Shown: positions 1-5,442, counted from the first letter of the stretch. The stretch is DNA of 13,830 nt from Sutterella sp. (GCA_020025915.1 JAHHRH010000036.1:1-13830), one strand, 5' to 3'. A program made the numbers and translations. Notes: generated from the letters alone by a model not told the origin.

Positions 1-15
1 GGTGGGTGGTGTGAG

Positions 16-45
16 AGGACGGCGTGGAATAATTCCCCGCCTCCT
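16..45 (+). other. Hairpin in the leader before the small-gene operon
   Basis: An imperfect inverted repeat lies just upstream of the first gene. AGGA, GGCG and GGAA (16-29) pair with TTCC, CGCC and TCCT (33-45), leaving one bulged C at 20, one T/C mismatch and a 3-base loop. Only four T follow, and not directly (52-55), so it could be a weak terminator for a gene left of the window or a leader structure for the operon. No promoter can be made out in the first 71 bases. Confidence 0.4.
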
Positions 46-71
46 ACTCGATTTTCAGGACAGGAGAAGTA

Positions 72-413
72 GTGTCACGTTTCAGAACAGTCAAAGACGA
101 GTGGTGCCCTGCAATCAAAATCAGAGGCGCTAGAACACAAGGAGAAAAGCTTTTAAGCCTTCAAGCAAAAGCCTCATCTGTCTCTTCAAAAGCTGAAGAA
201 ATCGCTTGTCGATTTGATGAGGCTTATCAGCACCTACTAGTCAAAGACATCAGCCTCGCAAAGTACACAGTCCTGCTCTCTGATGCAGAAAAGCGCATCG
301 AGTTGCTCAAAGACGATCTCGAAGAACTGACCTCTCTCTCGTCAGCTCTTCGTACGCAAGTGTCACACGAAGCTACCACAGTAACCACACAAAAGAAAAA
401 GGTGAAGAAATGA
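72..413 (+). CDS. Small coiled-coil-like protein, unknown function
   Basis: The product is 113 residues with no family I recognise. GTG is chosen as the start because AGGAG (62-66) sits five bases upstream. After a basic N-terminus, residues 20-110 are charged and probably helical, rich in Lys, Glu, Ser and Leu (for example around EKRIELLKDDLEEL), with coiled-coil character and a Lys-rich tail. There is no signal peptide or membrane segment. Its stop overlaps the ATG of the next gene (ATGA), so it is probably the first visible member of the coupled operon. It could be a phage accessory protein; no function is claimed. Confidence 0.7.
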   Translation: MSRFRTVKDEWCPAIKIRGARTQGEKLLSLQAKASSVSSKAEEIACRFDEAYQHLLVKDISLAKYTVLLSDAEKRIELLKDDLEELTSLSSALRTQVSHEATTVTTQKKKVKK

Positions 414-922
414 CAGAACAATCTTTTAAGGTCGTAAGCCGAGTCGGTCTCACATGTCTGCAAGACGTCACCAGTGAGCTCATGCTCAAGGCTCTGACGA
501 GTGTAGTGAGCGTTGACGAAAAGGGAAATGCTTTCTTATCCGCATCGAAAGAAGACGTCACTGGCGAACACGTGCTAACAGTCCAGGTGATGCTCGCTCC
601 TCGAGCATTTAAGCAAGAAGAAAAAGAAGAGCACAAAGAAAAACGTGAGCAAAACGTTTATGACCGTGTTGTCGACAAGCTCTTTGAAATCAGCGACAAA
701 AATGGACGCTTTCCACTCTCTTTCTTTTTCGACTGTGAAGACATCAAACAAGAGTCTGTGAGACGTGCGATCTATCGTGCATTCAAGGGTGAAAACAATG
801 CGACCACAAAAATTTCACCAGCATTCATCGGTTATTCAGACTGCATTGTCAAACGAATGGGCAATCGTTTTCTTGCAGTTCAATTGACACTTGCACCGGA
901 GGCTATTGATGAGCTTTTCTGA
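410..922 (+). CDS. Unknown 170-residue protein with an internally repeated motif
   Basis: This is the largest product of the cluster together with the one at 1681, and no family is recognised. ATG overlaps the previous stop, with AAGGTGA just upstream. The two halves end in similar strands: about residues 55-68 read HVLTVQVMLAPRAF and about 153-166 read RFLAVQLTLAPEAI. This suggests two copies of a small alpha/beta module joined by a highly charged linker (about residues 69-84, rich in Lys and Glu). The protein looks soluble. The last 14 bases overlap the next gene. A phage-type accessory or recombination-region protein is possible, but this is context only. Confidence 0.75.
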   Translation: MTEQSFKVVSRVGLTCLQDVTSELMLKALTSVVSVDEKGNAFLSASKEDVTGEHVLTVQVMLAPRAFKQEEKEEHKEKREQNVYDRVVDKLFEISDKNGRFPLSFFFDCEDIKQESVRRAIYRAFKGENNATTKISPAFIGYSDCIVKRMGNRFLAVQLTLAPEAIDELF

Positions 923-1184
923 ACTCGCTGCATTTGTCGTTCTCTTGCTCAACTGGGGAGCGATTTGGCTTTTGTGGGAAGTACTCAAAACAGAGCGTCG
1001 CGTCTACCGTGAGCGTATTAGTTCACTCGAAAGTTACGGAACGAATCTCAGACTTCGGATAGACGACCTGAAGGGAAAGATCGACATGATCGACAAAGAT
1101 GTACGAACACTAAAGAACGAAGCAACAACTACCCGTAAAGGCCAGCACTTCGAACTACGAAGTGATAGGGATGACAAAGAATGA
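909..1184 (+). CDS. Small membrane-anchored coiled-coil protein
   Basis: The product is 91 residues. The ATG at 909 is preferred over an in-frame TTG at 891 because a strong GGAGG (898-902) lies six bases before it. Residues 6-28 form one hydrophobic segment rich in Leu, Val and Trp. The rest is a charged, probably coiled-coil helix (about 34-75) and a polar tail. Positive charges (KTERRVYRER) follow the membrane segment, which by the positive-inside rule places the coiled coil in the cytoplasm. That argues against an i-spanin of the Rz type, although the layout superficially resembles one. It overlaps the upstream gene by 14 bases and the downstream gene by ATGA. Confidence 0.7.
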   Translation: MSFSELAAFVVLLLNWGAIWLLWEVLKTERRVYRERISSLESYGTNLRLRIDDLKGKIDMIDKDVRTLKNEATTTRKGQHFELRSDRDDKE

Positions 1185-1435
1185 CAGAACAACAACTTTC
1201 AGACATCGAATATCTTCTCGCAATCTTAATGAGCGGTATCTACTTTTGCAGTGAAAGCAAGCGCACTGACGACTTGAATAAGCGCATTGGTTTCTTTACT
1301 GAAACAACTCGTACTTTGCTCGATGACATTGATTCCATCCGTGATGGCAAAGAAGTCGATCTGTCTAAGTGGAACGAATTCAAAGACGTGAAAAAGTACT
1401 TAGTCGAAAAATTAGGAGGCAAACATGGGCTTTAG
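1181..1435 (+). CDS. Small acidic helical protein, unknown function
   Basis: The product is 84 residues, with no family recognised. It is predicted to be mostly helical and acidic, with a hydrophobic patch near residues 10-22 (EYLLAILMSGIYF) that is too short and mixed for a confident membrane helix. The start overlaps the previous stop as ATGA. The first four residues, MTEQ, and 13 bases around the start are identical to those of the gene at 410. The 3' end overlaps the next gene by 11 bases and contains that gene's ribosome binding site. Confidence 0.65.
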   Translation: MTEQQLSDIEYLLAILMSGIYFCSESKRTDDLNKRIGFFTETTRTLLDDIDSIRDGKEVDLSKWNEFKDVKKYLVEKLGGKHGL

Positions 1436-1664
1436 ATACAGAAGCCGTCGACGTTGGAAGAAGCTTTGCAGACAAGTAGTCGACGCCAGTACTTACAGCT
1501 TCTTCGTAACCCGTTATTTTGGACAAGACTTCGTCAACGAAGACGGTAGCCGAGAAGCTGTTTTAAGCAATGGTTTTGAGATGCTCTTCGTCGTCACGCT
1601 TACAGCTGAAGGAAAGATCTATCGAGAGTTCGCACCATCATGGCACTGGTACAACTCGCCATAG
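1425..1664 (+). CDS. Small basic protein, unknown function
   Basis: The product is 79 residues. A strong AGGAGG ending eight bases before the ATG fixes the start inside the end of the previous gene. The N-terminus is very basic (RYRSRRRWKK), followed by a compact, beta-rich-looking part (residues 22-70) with several aromatic residues and the ending SWHWYNSP. No known domain is recognised. The basic head could bind nucleic acid, but that is speculation. There is a 16-base gap to the next gene, the only real intergenic gap in the cluster. Confidence 0.65.
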   Translation: MGFRYRSRRRWKKLCRQVVDASTYSFFVTRYFGQDFVNEDGSREAVLSNGFEMLFVVTLTAEGKIYREFAPSWHWYNSP

Positions 1665-1680
1665 TTCAAAGGTGACAACG

Positions 1681-2193
1681 ATGAAGGCGACTTTTAAAGT
1701 TGGCAAGCCGACACAGTCAGGAAAGTATCTCGTACTGCTACAAACGTACGAGAAAGGGCTACTTACCACGTATCACTTGTGCGATGTTGAGATGCACGAT
1801 AGCGGCCATCTGTACGCAAACATGTATGACAACGAGAACAGAGTTGTCGTACGTAACTTGTCAAATCTATGCGTCGCTGCTTATCTGAAGCTTGACGATG
1901 ATGCAGAAGCTTTTCTTGACGGACTTATAGAAGACTCGAACATCGTTCGCCGTGACGAATGCTTTCGCTATCGTCCAGGTATCTGGTGTCGCTTTCCAAG
2001 CGCAGAGCCTCCAAAGAACGAACTTCTACGAATTGAAGTTCGCTCTGAAAAAGGCGATCAAGCCGTTATCAAATATAGAACATGCGCGATGTGGAATGGT
2101 GAAAAGTTCATTGAGCGATCTGGTCTTTATGACAAAGAAGTTCACCTCATGAAGCATGACTACGTTAGATACCGTAAATGGAGTGATGAATGA
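1681..2193 (+). CDS. Unknown 170-residue protein, possibly two DUF551-like modules
   Basis: The ATG at 1681 is chosen because AAAGGTGA lies just before it. A longer in-frame start at 1570 would run inside the previous gene and has no binding site. The product seems to be two similar modules. The first (about 1-70) begins with a KPTQSGKYLVLL-type strand. The second (about 105-170) runs FPSAEPPKNELLRIEV, then CAMWNGEKF, then YVRYRKW. The second module has the same order of features as the gene at 2555 (Pro-rich start, strand, aromatic-W-x-G-x-x-aromatic, final aromatic/Trp), an outline that recalls the DUF551 family. This is a by-eye resemblance only. The stop overlaps the next ATG (ATGA). Confidence 0.7.
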   Translation: MKATFKVGKPTQSGKYLVLLQTYEKGLLTTYHLCDVEMHDSGHLYANMYDNENRVVVRNLSNLCVAAYLKLDDDAEAFLDGLIEDSNIVRRDECFRYRPGIWCRFPSAEPPKNELLRIEVRSEKGDQAVIKYRTCAMWNGEKFIERSGLYDKEVHLMKHDYVRYRKWSDE

Positions 2194-2555
2194 GCTACAT
2201 CCAAAGGGTCAAAGATCATCTAGGCAATACGTTCCTATATTTGACTGGAATTTTTCTTGGTATTTGCATTGCTTCAGCTTTGGATAGCTTTGCTTGGTCG
2301 ATGGTTGCTTTAGTCGGTTCTGTCTTGATTGCTCCGATCATCAATCCGTTGATCGACAAGCTATTAATTCAGATACCCAAAATCATTCATGCAATTCGTT
2401 ATCGACCAGAAACAATGGTGACTATTAGCGATGGAACCATCTCTATACAGATTCCGTACAAATACCTTTCTGGAATGGACATAAAGGACGCACGACGAGT
2501 TTTACGAGCACAAGTGAAAGGGCAATTTTGTGATAAGCAATACTGGAGGATGTGA
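2190..2555 (+). CDS. Small membrane protein with two predicted helices
   Basis: The product is 121 residues, unrecognised. Residues about 13-31 and 35-56 are hydrophobic and form a probable membrane hairpin. Positive residues before the first (QRVKDH) and after the second (KIIHAIRYR) predict both ends in the cytoplasm. The C-terminal 50 residues are soluble, with a beta-strand-like stretch (TMVTISDGTISIQIPY) and a basic helix (DARRVLRAQVKG). It starts within the stop of the upstream gene, and its own stop shares one base with the next ATG (TGATG). Its role in the element is unknown. Confidence 0.7.
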   Translation: MSYIQRVKDHLGNTFLYLTGIFLGICIASALDSFAWSMVALVGSVLIAPIINPLIDKLLIQIPKIIHAIRYRPETMVTISDGTISIQIPYKYLSGMDIKDARRVLRAQVKGQFCDKQYWRM

Positions 2556-2806
2556 TGGAACAGGTTCGTTATCTTTGGCCGGAAACCCAACCAAATGAGC
2601 CCGGCGTCTACATGATGAATGTCTCGATCAAGCGCAACAGGAAAATCAAGACCCCGCTGACATGGAGCTTCTACGCAATCTGGACTGGCGACCACTGGCA
2701 AGACAAAGCAACTGGCGTCGATCTTGATCTTCGACGCTATCGAGTAACTTACTGGCGTGACACCCTGACGCCTTCGGAGGCATCTCATGACAAAACAGAC
2801 TCTTGA
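2555..2806 (+). CDS. Small DUF551-like protein (tentative)
   Basis: The product is 83 residues. GGAGG (2545-2549) sits five bases before the ATG at 2555; the GTG three bases earlier would be too close. The outline is WPETQPNEPGVYMMNV (Pro/Gly start and strand), then FYAIWTGDHW (Trp-rich strand), then YRVTYWRDT. This recalls DUF551 proteins of phages and prophages, which typically begin with W-x-P...LP-x-x-G and end with VTHW. The same outline appears in the second half of the gene at 1681, suggesting paralogy inside the operon. The last 20 bases overlap the next gene. Confidence 0.65.
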   Translation: MEQVRYLWPETQPNEPGVYMMNVSIKRNRKIKTPLTWSFYAIWTGDHWQDKATGVDLDLRRYRVTYWRDTLTPSEASHDKTDS

Positions 2807-3068
2807 TGATGAACTGGCGAGCACGTTAGATAGCGCAACGATTCGCGCAAGGATCTTCGATCCAGCAACGCCTGACTACGCTTTCTTGACCCTTGAAGAA
2901 GTTCTTGCTGCTTTTGAGTGCACGTATAGAACACTGAGGAATTGGCAAAAACTCAAGGACTTTCCTTTGGCGGTATCATATCCAGGCGGTGATGGTTATC
3001 CGATCTTTCTGATTCGACAGTTTTTAACCAAAAGAGCAAATATTGGGAAAAAACAGGAAATCTTATGA
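2787..3068 (+). CDS. AlpA/excisionase-like winged helix-turn-helix protein
   Basis: The product is 93 residues. CGGAGG (2775-2780) lies six bases before the ATG. Residues about 33-56 (FLTLEEVLAAFECTYRTLRNWQ) look like the helix-turn-helix of the MerR/AlpA/Xis superfamily. They are followed by a short wing and helix (DFPLAVSYPGGDGYPIFLIRQFL, 58-80), where AlpA-type proteins have FP followed by a Gly-rich turn and a final helix. Such proteins act as recombination directionality factors or small regulators in prophages and integrative elements. Lying last in the operon and nearest the tRNA fits an excisionase next to an attachment site. The exact subfamily is not certain. Confidence 0.75.
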   Translation: MTKQTLDDELASTLDSATIRARIFDPATPDYAFLTLEEVLAAFECTYRTLRNWQKLKDFPLAVSYPGGDGYPIFLIRQFLTKRANIGKKQEIL

Positions 3069-3087
3069 CAATTCATTAGCACATAAG

Positions 3088-3107
3088 TGTGGTAAAGAAT
3101 GTGGTAA
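3088..3107 (+). repeat. Two direct repeats of TGTGGTAA
   Basis: TGTGGTAA occurs at 3088-3095 and 3100-3107, offset by 12 bases, just downstream of the excisionase-like gene. Spaced direct repeats in this place are what arm-type binding sites of a tyrosine integrase, or binding sites of an excisionase, look like. That role is inferred from position only. Confidence 0.45.
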
Positions 3108-3177
3108 GATTTCAAAAACAAATCAAGAATACCTGTGCGAGAAGACAGTTAGACTTCCCCCTTCTCCGCCAGTTTTC

Positions 3178-3212
3178 AAAAGGGAGAAAGCGGTTAACGT
3201 TTTCTCCCTTTT
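3178..3212 (+). terminator. Strong intrinsic terminator just before tRNA-Gly
   Basis: A stem of about 15 pairs is visible: A4-GGGAGAAA (3178-3189), extended by G.T, C-G and G-C, pairs with the arm ending CTCCC-T4 (3198-3212) around a GTTAA loop. A T-tract (3209-3213) follows the G/C part. It probably ends the small-gene operon. Its A/T arms make it symmetrical, so it could work in both directions. It ends only six bases before the tRNA 5' end. Confidence 0.8.
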
Positions 3213-3218
3213 TCAAAA

Positions 3219-3293
3219 GCGGGTGTCGTATAACGGCTATTACCCTAGCCTTCCAAGCTAGAGACGAGGGTTCGACTCCCTTCACCCGCTCCA
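3219..3293 (+). tRNA. tRNA-Gly (anticodon TCC)
   Basis: The gene is 75 bases with CCA encoded. The acceptor arms GCGGGTG and CACCCGC pair fully. The anticodon stem CTAGC/GCTAG surrounds the loop CTTCCAA, with TCC at 3252-3254. The T arm is GAGGG-TTCGACT-CCCTT and the discriminator base is T. The sequence closely follows the E. coli tRNA-Gly(UCC) pattern (GTATAACGGCTATTAC in the D arm). It reads GGA and GGG codons. It lies at the junction between the accessory operon and host-like genes, a common place for integration, although the accessory DNA is on its 5' side rather than the usual 3' side. Confidence 0.97.
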
Positions 3294-3299
3294 GATTCA

Positions 3300-3333
3300 A
3301 AAAAGGCGCTTCAATTTGAGGCGCCTTTTTTTT
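3300..3333 (+). terminator. Bidirectional terminator between tRNA-Gly and the Nudix gene
   Basis: The perfect 9-pair hairpin GGCGCTTCA-ATT-TGAGGCGCC (with one T.G pair) is flanked by an A-run on the left and T8 on the right. It can end the tRNA transcript on + and the convergent Nudix gene on -. Confidence 0.9.
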
Positions 3334-3361
3334 CTTTTGTGCATTCATGCCGCCTGAACTT

Positions 3362-3970
3362 TTACTTTGCGGCACGCTTTGCCAAATGACGTTCCAGCCA
3401 GAAAAGCGCCACGATGGTTTTCACGTCTGTAATGCGACCATCGGCACACATTTCGAGCGCTTCGTCCAACTTCACGCGCACAACTTCAAGATGCTCTCCT
3501 TCGTCTAGCTGTTGCTCACCCCAGATCAACCCTTCAGCCAAAAAGACTACAATACGTTCACTCGAATAACCAATAGCGTTATTGAGTTCGCCCAAACGCG
3601 TCCAACGTTCAGCGCTCACTCCACACTCTTCGACCAGCTCACGCTGTGCGCACATGATTTCTTCTTCCCCCGGATCCAACTTACCAGCTGGAATCTCCCA
3701 AAAGGCACGACGTAACGGATGACGCCACTGACGCTCTAAAAGAATCGTATTGTCGTCCCCTAAAGCAACCATGCCTGCCGCCCCACTATGACGCAAACAA
3801 AAGCGCTTGCTCGGGCGACCCCCAGGGATCAAGACATCTTCTTCGACGATCGAAATAAACTTACGATCCACCAAAACATTTTCTTTGACTGTGGTTTCAG
3901 TAAGTGGATCATTCTCGCGTGCCGCAAAAGGGACAGGCGACGTTAAAAGCGGAAAAGGACAAGCATTCAT
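3362..3970 (-). CDS. Nudix hydrolase, ADP-ribose pyrophosphatase-like
   Basis: The product is 202 residues. The Nudix box is complete at about residues 96-118: GKLDPGEEEIMCAQ then RELVEECGV, fitting G-x5-E-x7-RE-U-x-EE-x-G-U, with the metal-binding RE and EE pairs. An upstream strand with RQWRHPLRRAFWEIPAG is typical of the ADP-ribose/NDP-sugar hydrolase group (NudF/NudK). The proline usually found about 16 residues after the box in ADP-ribose hydrolases appears to be Ile or Gly here (NNAIGYSSE), so the substrate is uncertain. Two ATGs are adjacent (3973 and 3970). GAGG is three bases from the first and six from the second, so the second is slightly favoured. It would act in the cytoplasm, clearing nucleotide-sugar by-products. 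Confidence 0.92.
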   Translation of the reverse strand: MNACPFPLLTSPVPFAARENDPLTETTVKENVLVDRKFISIVEEDVLIPGGRPSKRFCLRHSGAAGMVALGDDNTILLERQWRHPLRRAFWEIPAGKLDPGEEEIMCAQRELVEECGVSAERWTRLGELNNAIGYSSERIVVFLAEGLIWGEQQLDEGEHLEVVRVKLDEALEMCADGRITDVKTIVALFWLERHLAKRAAK

Positions 3971-3998
3971 CATGAGCCTCGATTAACTAAGTTATTCA

Positions 3999-4004
3999 AG
4001 TATA
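3999..4004 (-). promoter_or_regulatory. Possible -10 box of the Nudix gene
   Basis: On the - strand TATACT lies about 26 bases before the start codon and matches the sigma70 -10 consensus at five of six positions. No good -35 is visible at normal spacing, so this is tentative. Confidence 0.3.
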
Positions 4005-4086
4005 AACCTCGCTCATCACAAAGCATGTATCTCAAAAAAGGACAGGATAAAATATCGATTCGTTTTTCTTTTTGCTTTCAATGTAC

Positions 4087-4103
4087 GCCTGGTCGTGCCA
4101 GGC
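4087..4103 (+). other. Leader hairpin before the DadA-like gene
   Basis: The perfect 6-pair hairpin GCCTGG-TCGTG-CCAGGC ends nine bases before the ATG at 4113. The only Shine-Dalgarno-like bases (AGG, 4100-4102) lie in its right arm, so the hairpin could limit ribosome access. No T-run follows, so it is not a terminator. Confidence 0.45.
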
Positions 4104-4112
4104 ATTTGATCC

Positions 4113-5306
4113 ATGCATGTTTTAGTTGTTGGCGCAGGTTTGACGGGTCTCCAGACAGCCTTTGCCTTATTAAATAAAGGTGCCGAGGTCACCCTCGTCG
4201 AAGCCGCGCGTGCTCCTTGCCAAGGGGCGAGCTATTGCGCCACGGCCTGTGCTGGTAAAAAAATACCAACACAAATCGCATCGTCAGCCACGTTAATGGC
4301 GCGCCTCAAGGCCAGAGCCTCTAATACCTCGAACCTCCAGTACGGTTCGGGCGCCTCTATTCGTTACGCAGGCTTTATTTCGGCCATGAGTGCTGCGCGT
4401 GCGCCTGAAAAATATCAGAATCGCGAAAAAACGCTCCAAGCCTTGGCCGAGCATAGTACGGCTTTGTTGCGTAACGACGCAGATAAGCATGGCTTTGAAT
4501 TGCAAGAAAGCGCAGGCACTCTCATCGTGCACGACTCAAAAGCAACCGACAACACCACGCCATCCCTGGAGTGCTTTACAGCCATTGAACCGAGCCTTAA
4601 TGAAGCGCAGGCCGTTGAAGGGGTCACCATTGAGCGCACGACGACGTGGTCCTCTAGCTTTTACGCGAAGCAACTGCGCGAGCATCTCGTAGCGCGCAAT
4701 GTGCGCATTCTTTGCAACCACCGTGTGACGGGATTACTCACCGACAACGGTCAAATCAAGGGCCTTGAATGCGCTACTCCCATCGAAGCGGATGCTGTTG
4801 TAATCACCGCTGGCCGCTCAGCGCCCGATATACTCCCTGCAGAGGGCTTTGGTAACGTGCCTTTGGCGCCCATCACTCGTGCCGTTTATAACGTCGACCT
4901 GATTGCCGACCACGGTCGTGTGCGTCATACCGTTCAAAGTGAAGACGGACGCATGATCGTGCCTTTAGATAACTTTTTGCGTTTGATCGGTCATTGGTAT
5001 TTAGGAACGCCCGAGCACTGCAACATGGACGCCGAATACCAAGCTTTATGGGCTTTAGGGGTTAGGTTACTTCCGCAAGCGGCCAACTGGTCTCAAGGAC
5101 GATACCTCAATAGCTGCGTGCTCTCTAGCCCTGACGGCCTACCGATTGTTGGCGCGTCGTCACGCCCAGGGCTCTACCTCAATATCGCTGGTGGTATTCA
5201 TGGTGCAGACTTTGTGAGCGCCTATGCCGAGGCCACAGCAGATGCTGTGCTTGGGCTCGACAATCCCTTCCACGAAGCACTTCGTTGGTCGCGTTTTACC
5301 TCATAA
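4113..5306 (+). CDS. FAD-dependent oxidoreductase, D-amino acid dehydrogenase (DadA)-like
   Basis: The product is 397 residues of the DAO/glycine oxidase superfamily. The N-terminal Rossmann motif VVGAGLTG (residues 5-12) and the acidic end of strand 2 (VTLVEAA, Glu30) bind FAD. A segment near 110-145 (EKTLQALAEHSTALLR... FELQESAGTLIV) matches the DadA pattern. A C-terminal PIVGASSRPGLYLNIAGGIHGADF closes the FAD site, but the usual GHG-x-x-GW of DadA is replaced by GGIHGADF. DadA members oxidise D-amino acids at the membrane and pass electrons to the respiratory chain; the substrate here is unproven. It is shorter than E. coli DadA (about 430 residues). The start is set by the MHVLVVGAG opening, and the ribosome binding site is poor. 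Confidence 0.85.
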   Translation: MHVLVVGAGLTGLQTAFALLNKGAEVTLVEAARAPCQGASYCATACAGKKIPTQIASSATLMARLKARASNTSNLQYGSGASIRYAGFISAMSAARAPEKYQNREKTLQALAEHSTALLRNDADKHGFELQESAGTLIVHDSKATDNTTPSLECFTAIEPSLNEAQAVEGVTIERTTTWSSSFYAKQLREHLVARNVRILCNHRVTGLLTDNGQIKGLECATPIEADAVVITAGRSAPDILPAEGFGNVPLAPITRAVYNVDLIADHGRVRHTVQSEDGRMIVPLDNFLRLIGHWYLGTPEHCNMDAEYQALWALGVRLLPQAANWSQGRYLNSCVLSSPDGLPIVGASSRPGLYLNIAGGIHGADFVSAYAEATADAVLGLDNPFHEALRWSRFTS

Positions 5307-5334
5307 GCTGGCTACTAACAAGCGGGCTACTAAA
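5305..5334 (+). repeat. 15-bp tandem repeat at the end of the DadA-like gene
   Basis: AAGCTGGCTACTAAC (5305-5319) is followed directly by AAGCGGGCTACTAAA (5320-5334), with 13 of 15 identical. The first copy begins inside the gene's stop codon. Because the unit is a multiple of three, each copy places another TAA in the same frame. Confidence 0.75.
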
Positions 5335-5373
5335 GCCTTGCCTAGTGTTTCAAGCCTCATTCATACGCAAAAG

Positions 5374-5402
5374 TCGAAAAAAAGTACTTAGAACGGTAGA
5401 AT
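5374..5402 (+). promoter_or_regulatory. Candidate sigma70 promoter for the NAD(P)HX repair gene
   Basis: The -35 TCGAAA (5374-5379), a 17-base spacer and the -10 TAGAAT (5397-5402) match the consensus at four and five of six positions. They lie about 40 bases before the start codon. Confidence 0.45.
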
Positions 5403-5442
5403 ACGTCTCACCATTTTCCTTTTGGACCTAAGGAAGCCCATT

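Noticed and set aside
1..18. G-rich start of the window as a G-quadruplex
   Set aside because: The runs are mostly only two G long and irregular; too weak to call.
891..908. TTG start giving six extra residues for the gene at 909
   Set aside because: The strong GGAGG is placed correctly for the ATG at 909 and would lie inside the longer version.
1570..1680. Longer start for the gene at 1681
   Set aside because: It lies inside the preceding gene in another frame and has no binding site; AAAGGTGA supports 1681.
2399..2824. 141-codon open frame on the - strand
   Set aside because: It is antisense to three coupled genes with good start signals, has no ribosome binding site, and its translation is Arg/Ser/Cys-rich without a domain.
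1..3218. Integrase, transposase or CRISPR array in the accessory region
   Set aside because: No protein with integrase or transposase motifs and no regularly spaced repeats are present in the window.
3043..3319. Two open frames running through the terminator and tRNA-Gly
   Set aside because: They overlap the tRNA and hairpin, have no ribosome binding site, and their translations have no protein-like pattern.
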